From NCBI GenBank assembly GCA_019105125.1, contig JAHRWO010000236.1, positions 1 through 17,655 of the forward strand: a stretch of 17,655 bases of DNA. The letters are read 5' to 3'. The notes beneath the pieces are model-generated. The model did not search any database and was not told the DNA's origin. It was given only the letters and a program-made list of their open reading frames with translations. The DNA is from Flavobacterium sp. (GTDB lineage: Bacteria; Bacteroidota; Bacteroidia; Flavobacteriales; Flavobacteriaceae). This document shows positions 1-7,118 of this stretch, piece by piece. How positions within the stretch are numbered: the first letter of the stretch is position 1; each line of letters starts with the position of its first letter. The translations under genes were made by a program, and so were the position numbers.

Positions 1-410
1 TTGTCATCTGCAATAACGTTGAATTTTGTAACGTTATTTTTTGCTGTTAAATCAACTGAAAACTGAGGCGCTAATCCTAATTCGAAATCAAATGACAAGG
101 TTTCGTTATCCCAATTGAAATCTTCTGTTACTTTTGGAAGTGGATTACCTAAAATATCTAATTTCTCAGCTACTAAGTAATCATTTAAAGACGATTGTAA
201 AATTTTGTTTACTTCATCTAATAATACTGCTTTACCGTATTGTTTTTGAATTAAACTCATTGGAACGCCACCTTTTCTGAAACCTGGAACTGATGCGTTT
301 TTTCTATAGTCAGCCAATATCTTTTCTACTTTATCTGAATAATCTTCTTTCGTAATTGCTACCGTTACAATAGCATTTAAATCATCAACTTGCGTTTTTG
401 TAATGTTCAT
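1..410 (-). CDS. tig: Trigger factor, N-terminal part (cut by window edge)
   Basis: This is a ribosome-bound peptidyl-prolyl isomerase and chaperone that meets nascent chains at the exit tunnel. The reading frame starts at the ATG ending at 410 and runs off the left edge, giving about 136 residues. The protein begins MNITKTQVDDLNAIVTVAIT and contains VPGFRKGGVP around residues 42-51. That is the GFRxGxxP-type ribosome-binding loop of trigger factor; the usual Lys after the Gly is Gly here, but FRK is kept. The peptidyl-prolyl isomerase and C-terminal chaperone domains lie outside the window. A good promoter candidate is directly upstream (447-477), so the gene is probably transcribed on its own. 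The family call is secure from the N-terminal domain. Confidence 0.93.
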   Translation of the reverse strand, partial: MNITKTQVDDLNAIVTVAITKEDYSDKVEKILADYRKNASVPGFRKGGVPMSLIQKQYGKAVLLDEVNKILQSSLNDYLVAEKLDILGNPLPKVTEDFNWDNETLSFDFELGLAPQFSVDLTAKNNVTKFNVIADD

Positions 411-446
411 TATTTCTTTTGTTTAAGTACCATAAAATTTGGGTTG

Positions 447-477
447 CAAAATTATAGAATTTTTACAACCCAAACAA
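447..477 (-). promoter_or_regulatory. Promoter of tig (TTG-N20-TAATTTTG)
   Basis: On the minus strand TTG (475-477) lies 20 bases before TAATTTTG (447-454), an exact match to the Bacteroidetes -7 consensus TAnnTTTG with acceptable spacing. Transcription would start near 440, about 30 bases before the tig ATG. The -7 element lies inside an imperfect 31-bp palindrome (441-471). Confidence 0.6.
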
Positions 478-511
478 GTTTTTAATTTATTGAAATTCAA
501 TTCGCTAAAAA

Positions 512-856
512 TTAACTTTCACTTACAAATATTTTATTTAAAATAGATTGAATAATGGATAATAAAATACTGAACAATAAAGCACTAATAAATCCATCAA
601 CATAAAATTCTGCAATGAAATAATCACATATTAATATGATGATTGCATTGATTACAAGTAGGAATAAACCTAAAGTGAAAAAGGTGACTGGAATTGTAAG
701 TAAAATCAATATGGGTTTTAAAAATGTATTTAATAATCCTAGCACGACAGCGACCATAAGCGCACCTGTTAAGTTGGTTACATGAACACCGGGAAGAAAA
801 TACGATAATACAAAAACTATAATTGTACTGATTAATAATTTGATAAGTAAATTCAT
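512..856 (-). CDS. Small four-helix membrane protein, phage-holin-4/YvlD family
   Basis: A 114-residue, almost wholly hydrophobic protein with four predicted membrane helices at about residues 4-22, 29-48, 52-78 and 88-108. The family signature is the stretch LLNTFLKPILILLTIPVTFFTLGLFLLVINA in parts: LGLLNTFLKPIL followed by a TIP turn, TLGLF and VINA. These mark the Phage_holin_4_2 (YvlD-like) inner-membrane family. Despite its name, this family is usually found in non-phage chromosomal contexts, and its function is unclear. I chose the ATG at 856. The longer frame starting at 892 would run through a terminator hairpin (885-902) and add a short non-homologous segment. The gene sits alone between trigger factor and the SGNH lipoprotein gene; no phage genes are nearby, so a lysis role is not supported. 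Confidence 0.85.
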   Translation of the reverse strand: MNLLIKLLISTIIVFVLSYFLPGVHVTNLTGALMVAVVLGLLNTFLKPILILLTIPVTFFTLGLFLLVINAIIILICDYFIAEFYVDGFISALLFSILLSIIQSILNKIFVSES

Positions 857-875
857 ATGTTTTTTATTTAAAAAT

Positions 876-910
876 ACAAAAAAAGGCATCATTTTTGATG
901 CCTTTTTTTT
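876..910 (-). terminator. Intrinsic terminator after the SGNH hydrolase gene (bidirectional form)
   Basis: A 7-bp stem GGCATCA (885-891) / TGATGCC (896-902) with a 4-nt loop is flanked by an A-run (878-884) and an eight-T run (903-910), so it can act on both strands. It lies 14 bases beyond the end of the SGNH hydrolase gene, whose transcript it should end. It also marks the 5' limit of the holin-like gene. Confidence 0.85.
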
Positions 911-924
911 AAGTATTTATTTTT

Positions 925-2490
925 TTAATTAGATGGCACAATGCTAATACCTGGGAAATTATTAGGATTTAGCAAAGGTAATCTAGCGCTGTAATGATTG
1001 TTGATTACTTTTAAAATTTCATTTGCGATTATAGAATATCCTCTAGCATTTGGATGAACACCATCTAAAGAGAATAATACAGCAAATTCTGATGGACCTC
1101 CAGAGAAATAATTCGCAGTATACAATGTTCCATTGTCAGCTCTTAATCCTGATACCAACTGATTTAAAATGGCATTCATATCTGCAACCGCAAGATTTTT
1201 AGATGCCGCAATAGAGGTAATAGCGCTATTGTAAGCAGCCGTTGCATTAGCAACTCTTGTTTTTTCAGTTGAAGTTAATACCCATCTGTTTGCCATTGGG
1301 AAAGTTACACCATTAATATTAATTTGTGTTGATGGGGATGATGCATTAACAGTTCCTATTACTGAAGATGCAGGAAGTACTACTAAGTCGTCAGCTGTAG
1401 TTTGACGAGCTCTTCCGAATACTTGACCAAAAGCTGTTGCAGTTGGTGCACCTAAAGCAGGAGTTAAAGCAGCGGTAATTTGTGCTGCTCTATTAGGGAT
1501 GTCAAAATCAAGTATTAGAATTGGGTTAGCAGCAGTAGCTGATAGAGGATTAACTCGATTAGGTTCTCCTAATGATGTAAAAATTGCATCTAAGGTGTTG
1601 TATAGTTGTGAGTTTAACGCATTGATATTTGTAGCTCCTCCTAATGCGCTTGGTGATAACGGTGCATAAGGGACTGTAGTAAAATAAGGAATAGAAGTTA
1701 CACTTGGTACTGTTGCAACAACTCCTTTAGCTCCATTTGCCGTTAAAGTGTTGATGATAGTTGTGTATACTCCAGCAAATGCATTTGCGTTAGTGATGTC
1801 ATTTCCTCCGTAAGTTGAAGGATTTGTGTTCCCTGATACGTTATGGTCAACCGCAGGTGTGTTGCCATCAGCTTGTGCTCCTCCATTAGTAGCATAAAAA
1901 AGTACGTCGTTAGCCCCAATCCAGTTGGTAAAGAACGTAGGGTTTTTAGACATAGCATCTCCTAAAACTGTCGCAGTAGGTGATGTTGCATGTCTGATGA
2001 AGTATGGATTTGCGTTTGGTAAATTAGCGACATTTCCATATGTATTAGCTAACAAATGGAATGATTTTGCTCCAGGAACTCCCATATTGTTAAAAGCAGT
2101 TGCTTGAGGAGTTAAAGTAATAGTAGGTGTACCTACGATATTTTCTGGACGCCCTTGTGATGCATCTATTACTAGTCTAGTATTAAATCCTGGAACTCCA
2201 GCGATACCTCCTAAATTATCGATATCTTCAGCGTATGATGGCTGTGTAAAAGCTCCTCCGCCTACAGCAGCAAATTGTTGCGCTAATAAATTTGGAAAAG
2301 AATACGATTGACTTACTCTTGATACTGTACCATCCATGTATCCTGCTGTTAAAGAATTTCCAATAGCTACATAGGATGAGAAATCCGCGTTTCCAGCTGA
2401 ATAATCTTGTGAAACTGGATTTTCAAATTCTGGCTCACATGAAGCAAAACCAGCCGCAAAAATTGCTAGGTATATAAATTTATTTTTCAT
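925..2490 (-). CDS. SGNH/GDSL-family hydrolase, predicted outer-membrane-associated lipoprotein
   Basis: A 521-residue secreted ester hydrolase. Residues 1-18 form a lipoprotein signal peptide (MKNKFIYLAIFAAGFASC) with Cys18 as the lipidated residue. Block I is AIGNSLTAG (42-50) with Ser46 as the likely nucleophile; the usual GDSL is GNSL here. NNMGVPGA (134-141) probably gives the oxyanion Gly, WIGANDVLF (190-198) is the block III GxND, and DGVHPNARGY (476-485) supplies the Asp476/His479 pair. The segment between blocks III and V is longer than in compact esterases and rich in Ala, Thr and Asn. The gene starts 18 bases after the FadL-like gene ends, so the two form an operon. That arrangement suggests it frees fatty acids or other acyl compounds at the cell surface for uptake, which is inference. 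The substrate cannot be read from the sequence. Confidence 0.88.
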   Translation of the reverse strand: MKNKFIYLAIFAAGFASCEPEFENPVSQDYSAGNADFSSYVAIGNSLTAGYMDGTVSRVSQSYSFPNLLAQQFAAVGGGAFTQPSYAEDIDNLGGIAGVPGFNTRLVIDASQGRPENIVGTPTITLTPQATAFNNMGVPGAKSFHLLANTYGNVANLPNANPYFIRHATSPTATVLGDAMSKNPTFFTNWIGANDVLFYATNGGAQADGNTPAVDHNVSGNTNPSTYGGNDITNANAFAGVYTTIINTLTANGAKGVVATVPSVTSIPYFTTVPYAPLSPSALGGATNINALNSQLYNTLDAIFTSLGEPNRVNPLSATAANPILILDFDIPNRAAQITAALTPALGAPTATAFGQVFGRARQTTADDLVVLPASSVIGTVNASSPSTQININGVTFPMANRWVLTSTEKTRVANATAAYNSAITSIAASKNLAVADMNAILNQLVSGLRADNGTLYTANYFSGGPSEFAVLFSLDGVHPNARGYSIIANEILKVINNHYSARLPLLNPNNFPGISIVPSN

Positions 2491-2508
2491 TTTTCAATTT
2501 TTTTTTGA

Positions 2509-3747
2509 TTAAAAGCCATAAGTTAAACCAATACCTGGAGAAAATACAACTGATTTATATGTTCCTGCAAAATCACCGTTAGGATTATGCTCGTAAGAAT
2601 TATCAATTTCATCAAAATGTATATACAAAAATGAAAAATCAATTCCTAACTTACTATTCATTTGATATGTTAACCCACCTGTAAATGCATTTGAATCATT
2701 CCTTGGAGTTTCAGGAGCGAAATAAGTATCTTGAACAGGACTTTCATCAAAGTAGTATCCAGCTCTAAAGGTAAATTTATCATTTGCTTTATATTGAGTA
2801 CCAAAACGATATGTAGAAACATCTTTGTAGTTTCTTGGATTTACAGAAGTAGGTAATCCATTATTAAATTTCACATCTAAGCTTTTATAAGCACTCCACA
2901 TTGTATGATTTAAATCAAAAGCAACTAACCACTTATCAGTAACTTGATAAGATAATCCAACTGTTAATTCTGCTGGCAAAGGTAAATCTGCATCAAAAGT
3001 TGTATTAGTTAACAATGATTGTGCAAAGACTGGTACGTCAGAAAAATTAGCATCACCATCGCGTGCTTCCATAATGATTTCTGAACGATAATTCATACCC
3101 AAACGCAATTTATCAGTAGGATTAAACATCATACCTAAAGTGTATCCCCAAGCCGAAATACCTTTTGCATCCAAAGTTAAATCTGTTGGATTTCCATTAA
3201 CCTGAAACGTCCCATTTGAGGCATACAAATTTCTATTGAAATTTACAGAACCTGTTGCGTAAATTGGCCCACCACCGACACTAAAATGTTCTCCAACTCT
3301 CACAGAAATAGTTGGCTGAACAAAAATAGCTTGTAAATCAATATTATTAACCAAATAGGCACCTTGCCAATTTTGATCCCATTCAACAGCGCTACCATAA
3401 GGAGTGTAAACCGCTAAACCTGCTGTAAACCAATCGTTAATTTTATAAGTAGCATATAAACTAAATGGTGTTCCAAAATTTTCAGTAGATGCAGTAGTAT
3501 TGAATACACTCTCTTGAAACTTTGTCTTCGCAAACAACCCATTCGCCCCAACAGATAAATTGAATTTTTTGTCTAAATAAGCCATACCCGCAGGGTTGAA
3601 GAAAGCAACCTCAGCACTATTAACCACAGCAACACCCGTGTGTCCCATAGCTAATTGCTTTTGACCTTGAATACTAACTCTATATCCGCCTGCAAAAGCA
3701 GTAGAGCCAGCCAAAGCCAATAATGTTAAAGAAAGTAATTTTCTCAT
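2509..3747 (-). CDS. OmpP1/FadL-family outer-membrane transport protein
   Basis: A 412-residue beta-barrel of the FadL type, the family that takes long-chain fatty acids and other hydrophobic compounds across the outer membrane. It has a signal peptide (MRKLLSLTLLALAGSTAFA). The mature N-terminus, GGYRVSIQGQKQLAMGHTG followed by SAEVAFFNPAGMAYL, matches the plug region of FadL with its NPAGMA motif. Many amphipathic strands follow and the chain ends in GIGLTYGF, with a terminal Phe expected for a BAM substrate. I chose the ATG at 3747, because the in-frame extension to 3849 lacks a signal peptide and would cross the promoter at 3795-3824. It is the first gene of an operon with the SGNH lipoprotein hydrolase. 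The real substrate is not known from sequence. Confidence 0.92.
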   Translation of the reverse strand: MRKLLSLTLLALAGSTAFAGGYRVSIQGQKQLAMGHTGVAVVNSAEVAFFNPAGMAYLDKKFNLSVGANGLFAKTKFQESVFNTTASTENFGTPFSLYATYKINDWFTAGLAVYTPYGSAVEWDQNWQGAYLVNNIDLQAIFVQPTISVRVGEHFSVGGGPIYATGSVNFNRNLYASNGTFQVNGNPTDLTLDAKGISAWGYTLGMMFNPTDKLRLGMNYRSEIIMEARDGDANFSDVPVFAQSLLTNTTFDADLPLPAELTVGLSYQVTDKWLVAFDLNHTMWSAYKSLDVKFNNGLPTSVNPRNYKDVSTYRFGTQYKANDKFTFRAGYYFDESPVQDTYFAPETPRNDSNAFTGGLTYQMNSKLGIDFSFLYIHFDEIDNSYEHNPNGDFAGTYKSVVFSPGIGLTYGF

Positions 3748-3794
3748 AATGTAAAAATGTGTTAGTTTTTTCTTTGTTTGTAAAATCTTAACTT

Positions 3795-3824
3795 CAAAAT
3801 TAAAACAAAATATGAATTTTACAA
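3795..3824 (-). promoter_or_regulatory. Promoter of the FadL-SGNH hydrolase operon (TTG-N19-TAATTTTG)
   Basis: On the minus strand TTG (3822-3824) precedes TAATTTTG (3795-3802) by 19 bases, matching the Bacteroidetes TAnnTTTG promoter. It lies about 48 bases upstream of the chosen start codon at 3747, and its position supports that start over the longer frame. Confidence 0.6.
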
Positions 3825-3835
3825 TTTTTTTAACG

Positions 3836-3861
3836 AAAAAATTATGCATGCATAATTTTTT
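3836..3861 (-). terminator. Perfect 26-bp palindrome, probable terminator of the pdxJ-hydrolase operon
   Basis: The core ATTATGCATGCATAAT (3841-3856) is flanked by A5 (3836-3840) and T5 (3857-3861), giving a perfect 26-bp palindrome. It begins 6 bases after the alpha/beta hydrolase stop codon. Read on the minus strand it is a hairpin followed by Ts, as in an intrinsic terminator, though the stem is AT-rich and there is no separate loop. It also lies 11 bases upstream of the -33 element of the FadL promoter, so an operator role is possible. Confidence 0.6.
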
Positions 3862-3867
3862 GATGAA

Positions 3868-4632
3868 TTATTTAATAAAATCTATCACGTAGTTAAAAAA
3901 ATCTTTTGGATTTTCAGCATGCAACCAATGTCCTGCATTTTTTACCTTTTCAATTTTTGCTTTTGGAAAATGATGATAGATTGTTTCAAAATCACCATCT
4001 AAAATGTAATCTGATTTATCTCCTCTTAAAAAAAGAGCCTCTTTACTAAAAGTGTTGTCAAAAGGCAAAGCTGTTCCGATAGTTTCGATTTTTTCATTAA
4101 AAACTTTTAGATTGAAACGAAATGCAAGTTGCTCCGGAGAAGCCCAATATAAATTTTTCAGTAAAAACTGTCGGGTTCCGAAATCTTTAATGTATCCTGC
4201 AACAATTTCTTCCACTTCTCCTCTACTCGGTTTTTTAGCAAAATCAACTGCATTCAATGCTGCCAAAATGGTTTGGTGATGTGGCGCATAATATTTTGGA
4301 CCAATATCCGCTACTATTAATTTAGAAACCAATTCAGGATAAGTTGTTGCTAAAAGCATTGCAACTTTTCCGCCCATCGAATGCCCGATAATATTGATAT
4401 CTTTTAAATTATGATAATCACAATATTGCTTAACATCTTCTACCATGATTTCATATGAAAAATCTTCGGAATGAAAACTTTTACCGTGATTTCGTAAATC
4501 TAAAGCGTGAACTTGGAAACCTTCATTAGCAAATTGAGTTCCTAGAGTTTTCCAATTGTCTGACATTCCCAGAAAACCATGAATAATAACCAATGGCTTT
4601 CCTTCGCCTTCTATTCTTGAATGTAATAACAT
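3868..4632 (-). CDS. Alpha/beta hydrolase, YbfF/ABHD11-like esterase
   Basis: A 254-residue cytosolic alpha/beta-fold hydrolase, with no signal peptide. It shows the oxyanion motif HGFLG (19-23), the segment LDLRNHGKS (44-52), the nucleophile elbow GHSMGG (83-88) with Ser85, and the catalytic His in NAGHWLHAE (His235). The acid is either Asp109 in VADIGPKYY, as expected for the YbfF-like group, or Asp205/Asp208 in RGDKSDY. The RNHGKS and DIGP segments with the compact length fit the YbfF (acyl-CoA esterase-like) and ABHD11 branch rather than haloalkane dehalogenases or lipases. The gene starts one base after the pdxJ stop codon, so the two are translationally coupled. The natural substrate is unknown. 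Confidence 0.88.
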   Translation of the reverse strand: MLLHSRIEGEGKPLVIIHGFLGMSDNWKTLGTQFANEGFQVHALDLRNHGKSFHSEDFSYEIMVEDVKQYCDYHNLKDINIIGHSMGGKVAMLLATTYPELVSKLIVADIGPKYYAPHHQTILAALNAVDFAKKPSRGEVEEIVAGYIKDFGTRQFLLKNLYWASPEQLAFRFNLKVFNEKIETIGTALPFDNTFSKEALFLRGDKSDYILDGDFETIYHHFPKAKIEKVKNAGHWLHAENPKDFFNYVIDFIK

Positions 4633-4633
4633 C

Positions 4634-5347
4634 TTATTTTAATTTTTGAAGGTACATATTCACTACATTTTCCAATCCTAAATATAAGGACTCCGAAATT
4701 AAAGCATGGCCAATCGAAACTTCCAGTAATCCTGGAATATTATCTTTGAAAAACTTAATATTGTCCAAACTCAAATCATGACCAGCATTAATTCCTAATC
4801 CCAATTCATTTGCCTTGATTGCCGCTTTTACATAAGGCTCAATTCCGCTTTTATTTCCCAAACCATATTCGTGCGCAAAAGATTCGGTATACAATTCAAT
4901 TCTTTCTGTTCCGGTTGCTTTTGCTCCTTCAATCATTCTTTCATCTGCATCTACAAAAATAGAAGTTCGAATTCCATTACGTTGAAACTCTTGAATTACC
5001 TCAGACAAATAAGATTGGTGTTTGATGGTATCCCAACCTGCATTTGAGGTCAAAGCACCTATAGCATCTGGAACCAATGTAACTTGTGTTGGTTTACATT
5101 CTAAAACCAAATCAATAAAATTATGTTGTGGATTTCCTTCAATATTATATTCTGTGTAGACAACCGATTTTAAATCGCGTGCATCTTGATAACGAATGTG
5201 TCTTTCATCTGGTCTTGGATGAATGGTGATTCCATCGGCACCAAATTGCTGAATGTCTTTTGCAACTTTCAATAAATCAGGGACATTTCCTCCTCTTGAG
5301 TTGCGAAGTGTAGCGATTTTATTAATATTAACTGATAGCTTTGTCAT
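4634..5347 (-). CDS. pdxJ: Pyridoxine 5'-phosphate synthase
   Basis: This enzyme condenses 1-deoxy-D-xylulose 5-phosphate with 3-amino-2-oxopropyl phosphate to give pyridoxine 5'-phosphate, the ring-closing step of the DXP-dependent vitamin B6 pathway. The 237-residue protein has a normal length and the family blocks: VNINKIATLRNSRGG (6-20), GADGITIHPRPDERHIRYQD (36-55), NIEGNP (68-73), TLVPD (90-94), GTERIELYTE (146-155), GINAGHDL (185-192) and EVSIGHALISES (209-220). By alignment with E. coli PdxJ, His43, Glu70 and His190 are the catalytic residues. The DXP-binding Asp-His pair of E. coli (VNIDH) is replaced by Asn9-Lys10 here. A TAnnTTTG match at 5366-5373 could be its promoter. The downstream hydrolase is coupled to it. 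Confidence 0.95.
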   Translation of the reverse strand: MTKLSVNINKIATLRNSRGGNVPDLLKVAKDIQQFGADGITIHPRPDERHIRYQDARDLKSVVYTEYNIEGNPQHNFIDLVLECKPTQVTLVPDAIGALTSNAGWDTIKHQSYLSEVIQEFQRNGIRTSIFVDADERMIEGAKATGTERIELYTESFAHEYGLGNKSGIEPYVKAAIKANELGLGINAGHDLSLDNIKFFKDNIPGLLEVSIGHALISESLYLGLENVVNMYLQKLK

Positions 5348-5365
5348 AATAATTTATAATTTACA

Positions 5366-5373
5366 CAAAAATA
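5366..5373 (-). promoter_or_regulatory. Candidate -7 element of pdxJ (TATTTTTG)
   Basis: The minus-strand octamer TATTTTTG matches TAnnTTTG and lies 18 bases before the pdxJ start codon. No TTG is found 19-21 bases further upstream, so only half of the promoter is supported. The divergent gap 5348-5442 must also hold the promoter of the CBS gene, for which I see no exact consensus match. Confidence 0.35.
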
Positions 5374-5442
5374 CAAAGTATAAGTTAGCTAGCATATGGT
5401 ATTTTTTGATTATTTTGCGATATATTTTTTATCTTAAATTTA

Positions 5443-6102
5443 ATGAATAATTTACTAAGCTATATCAATAACGAAATTAAACCCCTAAAGCACTCGGATT
5501 CTATAGTTGATGCTCAGGATTTGTTTTTAGATTTTCCTTACACTCATTTTCCTGTTACAGAAAATGGAGTATATATAGGTTGTGTAAGTAAAGAGAGTGT
5601 GGAGCTTTTAAATAGCGATACTATTATTAATAATAATCGATTTCATTTTGAACGATTTTTTGTTCGAACGACTACCATATGGCTCGATGTTTTAGAGGTA
5701 TTTGCTATAAATGAAAGTAATTTGATTCCCGTTTTGGATGAAAAAAATAATTATTTAGGCTATTATGAATTAGAAGATGTGATTCGTTTTTTTCATGAAA
5801 CACCCTTTTTAAAGGAAAAAGGCGGAATTGTTGTGGTTGAAAAAGAATCAGATAAATTTTCAATGAGTCAAGTGGTTCAGATTGTTGAAAGTAATAATGC
5901 TAAAATATTAGGATTGTTTATTTCAAATGTTGTTGGAAATAAAGTAGAAATTACTGTAAAAATTAGTCAAAGTGGCTTGAACGATATTATTCAAACTTTC
6001 AGACGTTATGAATATGAGATTATTTCGGAACATCAAGAAGACTCCTATTTAAATAGCCTAAAAGAGCGTTCAGATTATTTAGATAAATACCTAAACATTT
6101 AA
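5443..6102 (+). CDS. CBS-domain protein with ACT-like C-terminal domain
   Basis: A 219-residue soluble protein of a type often found beside nadK in Bacteroidetes. Residues 14-57 (DSIVDAQDLFLDFPYTHFPV then GVYIGCVSKESV) form one CBS motif. Residues 72-118 (FVRTTTIWLDVLEVFAINESN then LIPVLDEKNNYLGYYELEDV) form the second; such pairs bind adenosine-type ligands. Residues 126-198 (KGGIVVVEKESDKFSMSQVV then KILGLFIS and VEITVKIS) have the spacing of an ACT-like ligand-binding domain. No catalytic or membrane domain is attached, so a sensor or regulatory role is likely. NAD kinase starts 11 bases downstream and must share its transcript. A link to adenylate or NAD levels is an inference from that position. 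Confidence 0.85.
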   Translation: MNNLLSYINNEIKPLKHSDSIVDAQDLFLDFPYTHFPVTENGVYIGCVSKESVELLNSDTIINNNRFHFERFFVRTTTIWLDVLEVFAINESNLIPVLDEKNNYLGYYELEDVIRFFHETPFLKEKGGIVVVEKESDKFSMSQVVQIVESNNAKILGLFISNVVGNKVEITVKISQSGLNDIIQTFRRYEYEIISEHQEDSYLNSLKERSDYLDKYLNI

Positions 6103-6113
6103 TATAGTACGCA

Positions 6114-6998
6114 ATGAAAATAGCATTATTTGGCCAATATTATCAAACAAGTACAGCAGAAACGGTACAGAAAGTGCTTTCGTTTTTAGAATCAAAGCAA
6201 ATTGAAATCGCTTTTGAATCACATTTTTTAGCTATTCTTAAAGAAAAAAATATCGTTACAAAAAACTACGAAACCTATTCCTGCCACAAAACACTAAATA
6301 ATGATTTTAAAGCTTTGATCAGTATTGGTGGAGATGGAACTATTCTAAAAGCAGCTACATTTGTTAGAGATAAAAACATTCCCATCATTGGAATTAACGC
6401 AGGAAGATTAGGGTTCTTAGCAACAATCCAATTTGATAATATTGAACCTCTTTTACAAAAATTATTAGATAACGATTATGCTATTTCAAAAAGAACCTTA
6501 TTAAGTGTTCAAACTACTCCAGAGTATAAAAACTTTTGTGATTTAGATTTTGCTTTAAACGAAGTCACGGTTGCCCGAAAAGATACCACATCGATGATTA
6601 CAATAGAAACCTATTTAAATGGTGAATATTTAACGTCCTACTGGGCAGATGGCTTGATTGTTTCAACCCCTACAGGATCTACAGGGTATTCTTTAAGTTG
6701 TGGAGGACCTGTTCTTACTCCAAATGTTGAAAGTTTAGTAATAACACCTATGGCTCCCCATAATTTAAATGCTAGGCCGCTGGTAATTACAGATGATACA
6801 GAAATTGAATTAAGAATATCTGGAAGAGAAGAGCAATTTTTAGTTTCTTTGGATTCTCGAATTTCTACTGTTTCTAAAGATACCATTGTCAAAATTAAAA
6901 AATCCCCATTTACTATATCTATAATTGAATTTAAGCAAGAATCTTTTCTGAACACTATTCGTAAAAAATTACTTTGGGGTGTTGACAAAAGAAATTAA
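6114..6998 (+). CDS. nadK: NAD kinase
   Basis: This cytosolic enzyme phosphorylates NAD to NADP, the only route to NADP. The 294-residue protein has all family blocks: ISIGGDGTILKA (70-80) with Asp74 of the GGDG motif, GINAGRLGFLA (93-103), FALNEVTVAR (146-155) with Asn149-Glu150, and WADGLIVSTPTGSTGYSLSCGGP (177-199) with Asp179 and the TPTGSTGYS loop. The ITPMAPHNLNARPLVI segment follows. Length and motif order are normal for the bacterial enzyme. It follows the CBS-domain gene after 11 bases and probably shares a transcript with it. No terminator hairpin is visible after its stop, so readthrough into the DUF6089-uppS-bamA genes is possible. Confidence 0.96.
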   Translation: MKIALFGQYYQTSTAETVQKVLSFLESKQIEIAFESHFLAILKEKNIVTKNYETYSCHKTLNNDFKALISIGGDGTILKAATFVRDKNIPIIGINAGRLGFLATIQFDNIEPLLQKLLDNDYAISKRTLLSVQTTPEYKNFCDLDFALNEVTVARKDTTSMITIETYLNGEYLTSYWADGLIVSTPTGSTGYSLSCGGPVLTPNVESLVITPMAPHNLNARPLVITDDTEIELRISGREEQFLVSLDSRISTVSKDTIVKIKKSPFTISIIEFKQESFLNTIRKKLLWGVDKRN

Positions 6999-7094
6999 AT
7001 TCATTTTTTATATCATTTTTCATTTTTTAACGTTTTAAATTGCAATTAGGTGACAAAAAAAATCCTTAAAATAGGGATAAGAAATCAATATTGT

Positions 7095-7102
7095 TATATT
7101 TG
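7095..7102 (+). promoter_or_regulatory. Candidate -7 element for the DUF6089-uppS-bamA genes (TATATTTG)
   Basis: TATATTTG matches TAnnTTTG exactly and ends 17 bases before the chosen start codon at 7119, giving a leader of about ten bases. No TTG lies at the right distance upstream, so the -33 half is not supported. The rest of the gap 6999-7094 is AT-rich and shows nothing else. Confidence 0.4.
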
Positions 7103-7118
7103 CAAACTATTTGAAAAA

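Noticed and set aside
512..856. Holin family name suggesting a prophage remnant.
   Set aside because: No phage, integrase or lysin gene is near, and this family is commonly chromosomal and not a lysis protein.
1743..2107. Open frames on both strands within the SGNH hydrolase gene.
   Set aside because: They overlap the conserved GxND region of the hydrolase in other frames and have no recognisable features.
925..2490. Ala/Thr/Asn-rich composition of the SGNH hydrolase as a sign of horizontal transfer.
   Set aside because: Such composition is usual for secreted surface proteins, and the gene is in an operon with a typical FadL gene, so transfer is not needed to explain it.
6638..6988. 116-codon minus-strand frame opposite the 3' part of nadK.
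   Set aside because: It lies wholly opposite conserved NAD kinase motifs and shows no family resemblance.
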